Shown in pieces: positions 28,032-35,677 of a stretch of DNA of 58,297 nucleotides; position 1 is the stretch's first letter; each line of letters starts with the position of its first letter. The notes beneath the pieces were generated by a model, which was given only the letters and a program-made list of their open reading frames with translations, searched no databases and was not told the origin of the DNA. The DNA is taken from positions 1 through 58,297 of the forward strand of contig JANXVI010000128.1 of assembly GCA_025351745.1 (NCBI GenBank). The letters are read 5' to 3'. Source of the DNA: Rhodoferax sp. Its GTDB lineage: Bacteria; Pseudomonadota; Gammaproteobacteria; Burkholderiales; Burkholderiaceae_C. Made by a program: the position numbers and the translations under genes.

Positions 28032-28547
28032 ATGCTAGTGCAAAAGTTGTATCGCGCCAGCCTTTGGGCAGGCACTGCCGGTATCCTGGCTGCCTGTACC
28101 AACTCGGGGCCGGTCGCACCTCAGCCCGCCGCCGCGCCAGCAGAGTCCAAGGCGCCATCTACATCCCCGCCGCCCGCACACGTTGCAGCTGAGACCGTCG
28201 CGCGGCCGTCCACAGCAACCACGGCGCGTGAATACCGCCGCGACGGTGCTGCGCACCTGTATGCAAAAAACACCCAGCGCATCTTCAGCGGCAAAATGCC
28301 GCCCATGCTCCATGCCATCGGCGTGTTGCAGGTGGACATCAACTCCAAAGGTGCTGTGACTGGCATGCGCTGGATGCGCGCGCCCAGCCATGTGCCAGAC
28401 GTGGTTGCCGAGATCGAACGTACGGTACGCGCAGCGGCACCCTTTCCAATACCCTCCAAACTGGGCCGCGTGACCTATACCGACACCTGGCTGTGGGACA
28501 AGAGCGGCCGCTTCCAGCTGGACACGCTGACCGAAGGACAGCTCTAG
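28032..28547 (+). CDS. Lipoprotein with proline/alanine linker and TonB-C-like domain
   Basis: A 171-residue protein of unknown function. It begins MLVQKLYRASLWAGTAG with lipobox ILAAC, then a low-complexity linker rich in Ala, Pro, Ser and Thr, then a C-terminal domain (IGVLQVDINSKGAVTGMRWMR ... TYTDTWLWDKSG) that resembles the TonB C-terminal fold in its VDINSKGAV strand pattern. An alternative start at 27963 adds 23 unlikely residues. It faces away from xdhC. Confidence 0.65.
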   Translation: MLVQKLYRASLWAGTAGILAACTNSGPVAPQPAAAPAESKAPSTSPPPAHVAAETVARPSTATTAREYRRDGAAHLYAKNTQRIFSGKMPPMLHAIGVLQVDINSKGAVTGMRWMRAPSHVPDVVAEIERTVRAAAPFPIPSKLGRVTYTDTWLWDKSGRFQLDTLTEGQL

Positions 28548-28701
28548 CGCTTGGGCGCGTAGCACGCGGGGGTTTCACCGCGGGTTTCGCGCCGGTCTGC
28601 TGCATTTCGCGCCGCGTTGTGCCATTCCGTCTCAAAGCGGCTGCGTCTCCCGTGGTGGACTCAGACACTGCACTCCTCATTCAATTAATCAGGAGTCAGT
28701 C

Positions 28702-29358
28702 ATGCAACACACCACCGTCTTTGGCCACGTTCGACACTTCACGATGGCTGCCAGCTTGGTTTGCCTGTGTGCCACCGCCCATGCTGTGCCGGACGCACAG
28801 TTCCAGCCCGCATTCCAGCAGTTCATCCAGGCCAGTGCTGGCGACACGGCCGCCATCGACGGGGCCGCGGAGGCGTTTTCCAACCTGCTCAAGAGCGATC
28901 CTACCAACCCGGTGCTGATGGCCTATGCCGGTTCGGCCACCGCGATGAAGGCTTCGACCGCCATGATGCCGTGGAAAAAGATGGGCTACGCAGAAGACGG
29001 CATGGCCCAGTTGGACAAGGCCCTGGCCATGCTCAATGCCAGCCATGACGCTCCCGTGCAGCAGGGCACTCCGGGTGTGCTGGAAGTGAAATTTGTGGCA
29101 GCCAATACCTTTCTGGCCGTGCCCGGCTTTATGAACCGCAAGGAGCGTGGCACCAAGCTATTGAGCGACGTACTGGCAAGCCCCCTGTTTGCCACCGCCC
29201 CCGTGCCCTTCAAGGGTACGGTCTGGCTGAAAGCCGCCAATGAGGCAACCAAGGCCAGCAATACCGCAGAAGCCAAGCGCTACCTGGGCCTCATCGTGGA
29301 GCAACACGCACCCCAGGCACCCAAGGCCCAGGAACTGTTGAAAGGACTGTCGTCATGA
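28702..29358 (+). CDS. Exported helical (TPR-like) protein of an ABC export cluster
   Basis: A 218-residue protein with a signal peptide (ending ATAHAVP) and an all-helical mature part with repeat-like segments (AAEAFSNLLKSDPTNPVLMAYAGSA; AKRYLGLIVEQHAPQAPKAQELL) suggestive of TPR-type helices. AGGAG lies 11 bases before the ATG. Its stop overlaps the ABC ATPase start by 4 bases, so it is coupled to a MacB/Lol-like transporter. Probably a periplasmic partner; the exact role is unknown. Confidence 0.65.
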   Translation: MQHTTVFGHVRHFTMAASLVCLCATAHAVPDAQFQPAFQQFIQASAGDTAAIDGAAEAFSNLLKSDPTNPVLMAYAGSATAMKASTAMMPWKKMGYAEDGMAQLDKALAMLNASHDAPVQQGTPGVLEVKFVAANTFLAVPGFMNRKERGTKLLSDVLASPLFATAPVPFKGTVWLKAANEATKASNTAEAKRYLGLIVEQHAPQAPKAQELLKGLSS

Positions 29359-30041
29359 ACACGGCCGACAACAACGCCGTGGTTGCCATGCGCGGCGTGC
29401 ACAAGACCTATCGATTGGGCCAGCACGTGATAACCGCGCTGCAAGGTGTGGACTTGACCGTGCAGCGCGGCGAACTGTTGGCGCTGACCGGACCCTCGGG
29501 CAGCGGCAAGAGCACCATCCTCAACCTCTGCGGCTTGATCGACACGCCCGACTCTGGCGATATCGCGCTGGGCGGCCAAAGCATTGCGGGCCTGGACGAG
29601 AACCAGCGCACGTTGTTGCGCCGCGACGCACTGGGCTTTGTGTTCCAGAGCTTCAACCTGGTGCCGGTGATGACGGTGGCCGAAAACGTGGACTATCCGC
29701 TGTTCCTGGCCGGCGTGCCCGCTGCTGAACGGCGCGAACGCGTTGCCGCGCAACTGAAAGCCGTGGGACTGCAAGACCACGCCCACCATCGCCCTGACGC
29801 ACTGTCGGGCGGCCAACGCCAGCGCGTGGCGATTGCACGTGCGCTGATCAAGCGGCCCCGCCTGGTGATTGCCGACGAGCCCACGGCCAGCCTGGACTCG
29901 CACACCGCCGACCAGGTGCTGGACCTGATGCGTGAACGCGGCCACGCCGAGGGCGCGGCCTTTGTCATCGCCACCCACGACAGCCGGTTGACGCGCCGGT
30001 GTGACCGCGTGGTGGCACTCTTAGACGGGAGAATCCAATGA
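29355..30041 (+). CDS. ABC transporter ATP-binding protein (MacB/LolD type)
   Basis: Cytoplasmic ATPase of 228 residues. Walker A is GPSGSGKSTILNL, the signature is [15 protein letters not shown], Walker B is LVIADEPTASLDS, and the LolD/MacB-type Q-loop region is FVFQSFNLVPVMTVAENV. It is coupled by 4-base overlaps to the gene before and the permease after. This class drives mechanotransmission or lipoprotein/peptide export rather than import. Confidence 0.93.
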   Translation: MNTADNNAVVAMRGVHKTYRLGQHVITALQGVDLTVQRGELLALTGPSGSGKSTILNLCGLIDTPDSGDIALGGQSIAGLDENQRTLLRRDALGFVFQSFNLVPVMTVAENVDYPLFLAGVPAAERRERVAAQLKAVGLQDHAHHRPDALSGGQRQRVAIARALIKRPRLVIADEPTASLDSHTADQVLDLMRERGHAEGAAFVIATHDSRLTRRCDRVVALLDGRIQ

Positions 30042-31360
30042 GCAATATGCCCACACGTTCGCCCGCTCTGCCTGGCTCTCTTCCCCCCAAGGGGGCGCGT
30101 TTGGCAAAACCCCAAGTCCACGCCTCGGGGCGACCCGGGCGCGAAACCTACGCCTGGCTGAAATTCGCCGTTCAAAACACGCTGCGCAACCGCCGCCGTT
30201 CGCTGGTAACGGTGTCGATCGCCGCACTGGGCACTGCAGCTATCTTGCTGGCCGGTGGCTTTGCGCTCAATACCTACCAGGCGCTGGCCCAATCCGCCGC
30301 GCGCAACACCGGCCACCTGATCCTGGGCACGCAAGGCCACTTCACGCAGGATGAGGACACTCCCCTGCAGCATGGTCTGGAGAATGTGGCCGAGTTGCGC
30401 ACGCAGTTGTTGGCAGACCCGGCCGTGCGCCAGGTGCTGCCCAAAGTGGAATTCACCGGTCTGATCAGCAACGGCGACAAATCCACGATCATGATGGCAA
30501 CCGGTGTCGACCCAGACAACGAGTTCGCTGTCAAAGGTCCGTTCCTGACGATGAACGCAGGCAGCGTGCTGCTGTCTGGCAGCAAGGAGTCGGAAGTGAT
30601 GCTGGGCGAAACATTGGCACGCAGCCTCAAGGCCACACCCGGCAGCAGTTTGACGCTGCTGGCCAGCACGACCGAAGGCGCGATGAACGCCATGGACGTG
30701 CGCGTCAAGGGCATCTTCTCCACCGGCGTGCCGGATATCGACAAGCGCCTGGTCTATACCGACATCGTGACCGCGCAAAAGCTGTTGGTGACGCAGCGCG
30801 TATCCAGTCTGGGCATCTTCCTGGACCGCATGGAATCGACTGGGCCCGCGCAACAGCGCTTGGCGGCACAGGTCCCGCAATTGACGTTGCAGACCTGGAT
30901 GGACCAGGCCTTCTTTTACAAGTCGGTGCGTGATTTGTACAACCGCATCTTCGGTGCGCTGGGGATGATCATTGGCGTGATTGTCGTGTTCGTGGTGACC
31001 AATGCGATGGCCATGGCGATTATCGAACGCACCCGTGAGATTGGCACACTGCGCGCCATGGGCACACTGCCGGGACAACTGCTGCGCACGCTGGCAATGG
31101 AAGGCATGGTGCTGGGCGGCGTGGGGGCGGTGACGGGTGCTGCGCTGGCCCTGAGCATGTCGCTGATGCTGTATGTGGTGCCGGTGAACATGCCTGCACC
31201 ACCGGGGCGGTCGGTGGGGTATCCGCTGAACATTGCGATTGATCCCACGATGTATGTCGCTACGCTGGTTGTGATGGTGTTGTTGACTATGTTGGCTTCT
31301 AGTCTTGTGGCTAGGAAGACGGTGCATATGCCGGTTGTGGATGCGTTGGCCCATACCTGA
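30038..31360 (+). CDS. ABC transporter permease, FtsX/LolC-MacB type
   Basis: A 440-residue permease with one N-terminal helix (TVSIAALGTAAILLAGGF), a large periplasmic domain (about 85-300) and three C-terminal helices with IERTREIGTLRAMGTLPGQLL, the hallmark loop of the FtsX superfamily. The first 45 residues (LPPKGARLAKPQ region) are encoded by a repeat-like CCCCCCAAGGGGG hairpin sequence and look non-essential. Together with the ATPase it probably extracts or exports a lipid, lipoprotein or peptide. Confidence 0.88.
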   Translation: MSNMPTRSPALPGSLPPKGARLAKPQVHASGRPGRETYAWLKFAVQNTLRNRRRSLVTVSIAALGTAAILLAGGFALNTYQALAQSAARNTGHLILGTQGHFTQDEDTPLQHGLENVAELRTQLLADPAVRQVLPKVEFTGLISNGDKSTIMMATGVDPDNEFAVKGPFLTMNAGSVLLSGSKESEVMLGETLARSLKATPGSSLTLLASTTEGAMNAMDVRVKGIFSTGVPDIDKRLVYTDIVTAQKLLVTQRVSSLGIFLDRMESTGPAQQRLAAQVPQLTLQTWMDQAFFYKSVRDLYNRIFGALGMIIGVIVVFVVTNAMAMAIIERTREIGTLRAMGTLPGQLLRTLAMEGMVLGGVGAVTGAALALSMSLMLYVVPVNMPAPPGRSVGYPLNIAIDPTMYVATLVVMVLLTMLASSLVARKTVHMPVVDALAHT

Positions 31361-31370
31361 GATCTTGCGG

Positions 31371-31414
31371 GACAGACCGGAGCGCAGCGAAGCTCTGTCC
31401 TCAACACTTCTAAG
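31371..31414. repeat. GGGACAG-loop-CTGTCC repeat, copy 1
   Basis: GCGGGACAGACCGGAGCGCA, then CTCTGTCCTCAACACTT. The arms GGACAGA and TCTGTCC can pair into a hairpin after the permease stop. A sister copy with a different loop but the same flanks lies at 39788. Confidence 0.55.
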
Positions 31415-31429
31415 GGGGCCAAATTTCCA

Positions 31430-31482
31430 GGGGTCCGGCCCCCACTCCCCCCAACCCCCTCGCCCCGCCGGGCGAGGGGGAG
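31430..31482 (+). repeat. 53-bp GC-rich inverted repeat, arm 1
   Basis: Contains GCCCCCACTCCCCCCAACC followed by CCCTCGCCCCGCCGGGCGAGG. Its reverse complement is repeated essentially perfectly at 31717-31769. Each arm also holds its own CCCCTCGCC/GGCGAGGGG palindrome. It fills the gap between the permease and the lipoprotein-sorting gene. Confidence 0.8.
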
Positions 31483-31558
31483 TCAAAGCGGACAGCCGAT
31501 TTTGCTACTGCCAAGAAGTGAAGCTTCTACGGCTCGAACCTTACGTCAAACACGAAAC

Positions 31559-31602
31559 GCTACATTTTTTATAGCTGCATACGCATATTCCACGAGGGCT
31601 AC
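31559..31602 (+). repeat. Dispersed repeat immediately upstream of a start codon
   Basis: GCTACATTTTTTATAGCTGC then CGCATATTCCACGAGGGCTA, ending 3 bases before the ATG at 31606. Because the repeat offers no ribosome site, that ATG is an unlikely start for the following gene. Confidence 0.75.
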
Positions 31603-31716
31603 ACCATGATTTACCAAACACTCACCCAGTTCAAGACAACACTGCAACCTGAACCCACAGGGTCTTCGCGCCGTAGAAGCCTGGCTTCAAACGCGCGGTC
31701 AAATATGGCTGTTGGG

Positions 31717-31769
31717 CTCCCCCTCGCCCGGCGGGGCGAGGGGGTTGGGGGGAGTGGGGGCCGGACCCC
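31717..31769 (-). repeat. 53-bp GC-rich inverted repeat, arm 2
   Basis: Reverse-complement partner of 31430-31482; the match covers about 53 bases and stops sharply at both ends. It ends 13 bases before the ATG at 31783 of the lipoprotein-sorting gene and, if a longer frame is used, encodes RRGEGVGGSGGRTP within the protein. Confidence 0.8.
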
Positions 31770-31782
31770 CAAGAAGTTGGGA

Positions 31783-32517
31783 ATGGTCATTCTGTTTGCC
31801 GCCGCCGCGCTGGCAAACACCGCCAACGCCCAAGACATCACCCCATTGCTAAAAGACGCCGACCACTACCGTATGAGCGCCGACAACCTGCAGGTCGACA
31901 CCCAGGTCGTCGTGCTCAACACCGACGGCAGCCAGGACAAAGAACGCCGCTACACCGTGTTCGCACAAACCGGCCGCAAGTCTTTGGTGCTGATGCAAAG
32001 CCCGGTCGAAAAAGGCCAAAAGGTGTTGATGCTGGCCGACGACTTCTGGCTGCTGATGCCCAACACGCAGCGCCCTATGCGTATCACGCCAATGCAAAAG
32101 CTCTTGGGTGATGCTTCCACCGGCGACATCGCCACGATGCGCTGGGCGGGTGACTACAGCGGCAGCGTGGTCGGTGAAGAAGCTTGTGCACAAGACAGTA
32201 AAGCCACCTGCCTGCACCTGAGCCTGCAAGCCAACCGCAAGGGCGTGACCTACCTGCGTATCGAGCTGTGGATCGGTAAGGCACACCACGAGCCGGTGCG
32301 TGCCGATCTGTTTGTACAGTCCGACAAGCTGGCCAAGCAGGCCCGTTTTGTAATGGACAAACCGACTGCTCCCACGATCGTCTCGGAGATGGTGCTGGTC
32401 GACCAGTTGAGCAACAAGAAGGAGACGCACATCAAATACTTGACACGCAAGGAACGCACGGTCTCCGCCGAATGGATGAACCCCATGTTCCTGGCCCGCA
32501 ACCCTTCACTGGAGTAG
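31783..32517 (+). CDS. Outer-membrane lipoprotein-sorting-like protein
   Basis: A protein of about 244 residues with a short hydrophobic export segment (MVILFAAAALANTANAQ) and a LolA/LolB-like half-barrel domain: YRMSADNLQVDTQVVV, RKSLVLMQSPVEKGQKVLM, DDFWLLMPNTQRPMRI, LGDASTGDIA. The frame is open back to ATG 31606, but that stretch is made of repeats and codes for a low-complexity, basic segment. ATG 31783 is preferred, although its signal peptide then lacks positive charges. The gene follows the ABC permease and precedes a predicted outer-membrane barrel, so it may chaperone the exported substrate across the periplasm. Confidence 0.75.
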   Translation: MVILFAAAALANTANAQDITPLLKDADHYRMSADNLQVDTQVVVLNTDGSQDKERRYTVFAQTGRKSLVLMQSPVEKGQKVLMLADDFWLLMPNTQRPMRITPMQKLLGDASTGDIATMRWAGDYSGSVVGEEACAQDSKATCLHLSLQANRKGVTYLRIELWIGKAHHEPVRADLFVQSDKLAKQARFVMDKPTAPTIVSEMVLVDQLSNKKETHIKYLTRKERTVSAEWMNPMFLARNPSLE

Positions 32518-32520
32518 AGC

Positions 32521-33804
32521 ATGGGCACTTTTCTACTGCGCCACGCATCACGAAAATTGACCATGCTGTGCGCATGGCTTGGAGCGGTTTCACTTTCAGC
32601 GGGTGCGCTGGCTGAAGGCGCTGAAGTGTCAGGCCAACTGCGCGGCGCCTGGGTGCAGCGCAAGGCGGCGGACGCAGGACCACTGGCTGACGCCAATCGC
32701 CTACAAAGTAACACGGCGACCATCGAGCCGTCAGCAGCCACCATGCAGACGGAGTTGAGAGCCGCCGTCCATGTGGCGGGTGGCATCACGCTCAACGCCG
32801 TTGCCACGCTGCAGGCCCGCAGCCCGGAGGGCGGGCCTATCCTAACGAACGGCTGGGTCAATGAAGCCTTTGCATCGGGACAGGCGCTGGGCTGGCAGTG
32901 GAGCGCAGGCAAGAAAGTGGTATCTTGGGATGTGGGCTATGCCTTTCGCCCAAACGATGTGGTACAGCAAGAAGTGCGGCGCACGCTGGCGGCCGAAGCG
33001 GTGACCGGCAGGCCGCTGCTGATGGCAGAGCACTTTGATGCGGACACCGCTTGGTCAGTGGTCCTTGTCAACCCGCTGGAGCCGCAAGCCAACACCGGCG
33101 GGCAAGAGGCCGCGCTGGCCGTCCGCATGTACCAGCGCAGCGGCGCTGTGGACTGGCATGGCTTCGCACGCCAGGGCGAGCACACTGGAACCAGCCTGGG
33201 CGCCGCCGCAGCGTGGGTGGCCAGCGACACGATCGAGTTGCATGCCTCAGTACGCGCCTACCAACATGTGGACATCAGCGTGAGCAACAACACTGGCGTC
33301 AACCTGTCCAACACCAACCCCTGGCAGCCTACGCTGGCGGACGGTGGGCAACAGATACTGCTGGGCGGCACGTGGACCAACGAGGCCCAGGTCAGCCTGC
33401 TGCTAGAAGCCTGGCACGACGGCGCGGCAATGACCGATGGGCAGTGGTCGGCCTGGACGACGCGCAACCAGGCTTTACCAACGTGGCTGGTCCGGCGCGT
33501 ACCCGCGAGCGCCGTGGCCGGCAACCTGGCCTGGCAAGGCAATGCCTTTGGTGTGGCCAGCAGCCTTCGCCAGGACAATGTCTTTGCGCGCCTAAGCTGG
33601 CAGCATGACCGATGGCAGACCGCGCTGGATGTGCTGTACACACCGGCCGACCAAGGCGTCATCGCAACGGCATCGGTCCTGTGGTCGGGTGAGCATTTCA
33701 AGCTGGAGGGCGGGTTACGCGCGCACTACGGGCCAGACGATGCGGTGGTGCGCCAGCTGCCGGTGCAGCGCCAAGGCTATGTGGTCGCGACCTGGGCGTT
33801 TTGA
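32521..33804 (+). CDS. Predicted outer-membrane beta-barrel protein of the export cluster
   Basis: A 427-residue protein with a signal peptide (ending GALAEGAE) followed by alternating amphipathic strands (ELRAAVHVAGGITLNAVATL; WTNEAQVSLLLEAWH; VASSLRQDNVFARLSW) and a C-terminal aromatic residue (VVATWAF), the mark of an outer-membrane barrel. I do not recognise a family. It begins 3 bases after the lipoprotein-sorting gene and completes a five-gene set (helical exported protein, ATPase, permease, carrier, barrel). Confidence 0.65.
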   Translation: MGTFLLRHASRKLTMLCAWLGAVSLSAGALAEGAEVSGQLRGAWVQRKAADAGPLADANRLQSNTATIEPSAATMQTELRAAVHVAGGITLNAVATLQARSPEGGPILTNGWVNEAFASGQALGWQWSAGKKVVSWDVGYAFRPNDVVQQEVRRTLAAEAVTGRPLLMAEHFDADTAWSVVLVNPLEPQANTGGQEAALAVRMYQRSGAVDWHGFARQGEHTGTSLGAAAAWVASDTIELHASVRAYQHVDISVSNNTGVNLSNTNPWQPTLADGGQQILLGGTWTNEAQVSLLLEAWHDGAAMTDGQWSAWTTRNQALPTWLVRRVPASAVAGNLAWQGNAFGVASSLRQDNVFARLSWQHDRWQTALDVLYTPADQGVIATASVLWSGEHFKLEGGLRAHYGPDDAVVRQLPVQRQGYVVATWAF

Positions 33805-33947
33805 GTGGCAATGTGCGGGAGCACTATGTCCGTCATGCAACCGCACTGCATCGCTCATGCTGGATCAACCCGTGGACCGCAGGCGCGTGTTTGTCAAGGT
33901 GAAATGAGCAGCAAGGCCGTTCCCGCACGGGGCTTTGCAAGAGAACG

Positions 33948-34442
33948 TCAGAGCACCGTCACCCGCTTGCTCAGGTCCATCATGCGGGTGGCCAGCAATG
34001 AGCCAAGCGCCATGCTGACGGCCAGAGCGACGTTGGCATTGTTGTGGGAGAGGCGGTCAAACTCCTCGGGGGACAAAAGCCACACTTTGCAATCGCTATA
34101 GGCCGAGACGGAGGCAATGCGCGGCAGATGCGAGAAGAAGCTGCCCTCGCCCACCACGCTGCCCGGGCCAACGATAGCCAGGTGGACGATGCCCTTTTCG
34201 GTGTGCATGTCAACCTTGAGGTCGCCCGATTCCACGAAAAACAGCTTATGGTCCAGCTCGCCTTGGCCAATCAACAGCTCGCCGCGCGCGTGTTTGATGG
34301 GGTGTATGTAGTCCGCCAGCACACGCCAGCGGTAGAGTTCTAAAAACTTTCTCAAACCACCGGCCTCCGTATTGCGAGCCACGGCCGCTATCAGAGCCCC
34401 GACATCGGGTGGGTTGGGCGGGGGCGCGGCTGGGCTTGTCAT
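33948..34442 (-). CDS. Stand-alone cyclic-nucleotide-binding domain protein
   Basis: A 164-residue cytoplasmic protein with one Crp-like jelly roll (about 45-150): RGELLIGQGELDHKLFFVESG, VGPGSVVGEGSFFSHLPRIASV. There is no DNA-binding helix-turn-helix, so it is a ligand sensor or regulator working through protein contacts. The N-terminus is Pro/Ala rich. The arginine and glutamate usual for cAMP binding are not obviously both present (GEGSFF ... RIASV). The target is unknown. Confidence 0.8.
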   Translation of the reverse strand: MTSPAAPPPNPPDVGALIAAVARNTEAGGLRKFLELYRWRVLADYIHPIKHARGELLIGQGELDHKLFFVESGDLKVDMHTEKGIVHLAIVGPGSVVGEGSFFSHLPRIASVSAYSDCKVWLLSPEEFDRLSHNNANVALAVSMALGSLLATRMMDLSKRVTVL

Positions 34443-34596
34443 GGTAGGCTTTCAAGTGCAGATAGGTCGGCGTATGCGCTGCCATCTTGCCCCCGATGCA
34501 TGCAAATTGCAACACGTACCACATGATGTCTGCGTCGCTTCAGCAGCCGGTTGGGGCATGCTGCAGCAACGCGCCGCGTGGATCGAACGAAGCCGC

Positions 34597-34950
34597 TCAG
34601 GAACCGCGGTACGTGGAGTAGCTCCACGGACTCACCAGCAACGGCACGTGGTAGTGCTGGTCCGCATGGGCCACGCCGAAGTCCAGGCTGACGCGGTTCA
34701 AGAAGTTGGGCTCAGGCAAGGCCACACCGCGCGCCTTGAAATAAGCCGCCACGTCAAACACCAGCCGGTAGGTGCCCGCGCGCAGGGTGGCGTGGTCGTA
34801 CAACATACCGTCCGGGTTGCGGCCATCGGCATTCAACACAAAGGATTTGACCAGCGTGGCCTGTTCGCCTTGGGTGGTGAAAAGCGCCACCTGCATGCCC
34901 GCAGCCGGGGTGCCGTGCATGGTGTCCAGTACGTGTGTGCTCAAGCCCAT
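34597..34950 (-). CDS. hiuH: 5-hydroxyisourate hydrolase (transthyretin-related)
   Basis: Hydrolyses 5-hydroxyisourate, the product of PuuD, to OHCU. The 117 residues begin GLSTHVLDTMHGTPAAGM and end in the family signature YSTYRGS; the catalytic histidine near the start (STHVLD), Arg in LNRVSLDF and His in DQHYHVPLL are present. ATG 34950 is chosen over an upstream frame that runs through the operator. It is divergent from the GntR gene, with a perfect palindrome between the two. Confidence 0.93.
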   Translation of the reverse strand: MGLSTHVLDTMHGTPAAGMQVALFTTQGEQATLVKSFVLNADGRNPDGMLYDHATLRAGTYRLVFDVAAYFKARGVALPEPNFLNRVSLDFGVAHADQHYHVPLLVSPWSYSTYRGS

Positions 34951-34988
34951 GGCGGCATCCTCTTGGTTGGTAATCCAGTCGACGCTGC

Positions 34989-35004
34989 AAAGTGTATACA
35001 CTTT
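34989..35004. promoter_or_regulatory. Perfect palindrome AAAGTGTATACACTTT (GntR operator candidate)
   Basis: A 16-bp perfect palindrome, extended imperfectly by GC/GC on both sides, in the 79-base gap between hiuH and the GntR gene. Its AAAGTGTATACA part recurs upstream of puuD at 27029. GTATAC-centred dyads are typical of FadR/FCD-type GntR proteins, so autoregulation and control of urate genes are likely. Confidence 0.7.
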
Positions 35005-35029
35005 TTGCAATTGTGACTATGATGACCGC

Positions 35030-35677
35030 ATGGACTCCACCACCACCGGCTTCATCGTCGAAACGCTGACCCGCTCCATCGTGGAGCACCGCTTGCAACC
35101 GGGTGCCAAATTGGTGGAGCAGACCCTGGCCGACCAGTTTGGCGTGTCGCGCACGTTGATCCGCCAGGCGCTGTTCAAGCTGTCGCAAAACCGGCTGATC
35201 CACATGGAGCCCGCACGTGGCGCCTTCGTGGCGGCGCCGTCCGTTGCTGAGGCGCAGCAGGTATTTGCCGTGCGCCGCATGCTGGAGGCCGGCATGACCC
35301 AAGCCTTTGTCCGCAGCGCGACGCAAGTACATCTAGACACGCTGAAAGACCACATTGCAGAAGAAGAGGCAGCCGTCATGCGCGGCGACGTGCCGGGCCG
35401 CACCACACTCTTGGGCGATTTTCATGTGCGCATGGCGCAACTGATGGGCAATGAGGTGCTGGCGCATTTGCTGGTGGACTTGCTGTCGCGCTGTGCATTG
35501 ATCACACTGATGTACCAGAGCTCGGGCGCGGCCGAGCATTCGCACGAAGAGCACCGCCACATCGTCGATGCACTGGAAGCGCGGAACGAGGCACGCGCCT
35601 TGCATCTGATGGACGAACACCTGTTGCATGTGGAAGCGTCGTTGATGCTGACACCCGCTGCTGCTACACACCCATGA
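35030..35677 (+). CDS. GntR-family (FCD) regulator of purine catabolism
   Basis: Cytoplasmic repressor-type protein of 215 residues. The winged helix is at 1-75 (GAKLVEQTLADQFGVSRTLIRQAL) and the FCD effector domain at 85-205 includes metal-site histidines in GDFHVRMAQ, EEHRHIVDAL and MDEHLLHV. ATG 35030 is chosen because homologues begin here; a longer frame runs through hiuH. Its stop overlaps the puuE start by 4 bases. With the operators at 34989 and 27029 it is likely to control hiuH, puuE and puuD in response to a purine or ureide. Confidence 0.9.
   Translation: MDSTTTGFIVETLTRSIVEHRLQPGAKLVEQTLADQFGVSRTLIRQALFKLSQNRLIHMEPARGAFVAAPSVAEAQQVFAVRRMLEAGMTQAFVRSATQVHLDTLKDHIAEEEAAVMRGDVPGRTTLLGDFHVRMAQLMGNEVLAHLLVDLLSRCALITLMYQSSGAAEHSHEEHRHIVDALEARNEARALHLMDEHLLHVEASLMLTPAAATHP

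Noticed and set aside
29693-31486. Long 597-residue open frame on the minus strand
   Set aside because: It is antisense to the ABC ATPase and FtsX-like permease, whose motifs and overlaps are convincing. The translated product is His/Gln/Arg-rich and low-complexity, typical of a GC-driven shadow.
31606-31782. Upstream start and N-terminal extension of the lipoprotein-sorting gene
   Set aside because: The ATG at 31606 directly abuts a dispersed repeat, there is no ribosome site, and part of the extension is encoded by the 53-bp inverted repeat. I kept the later start while noting the uncertainty.
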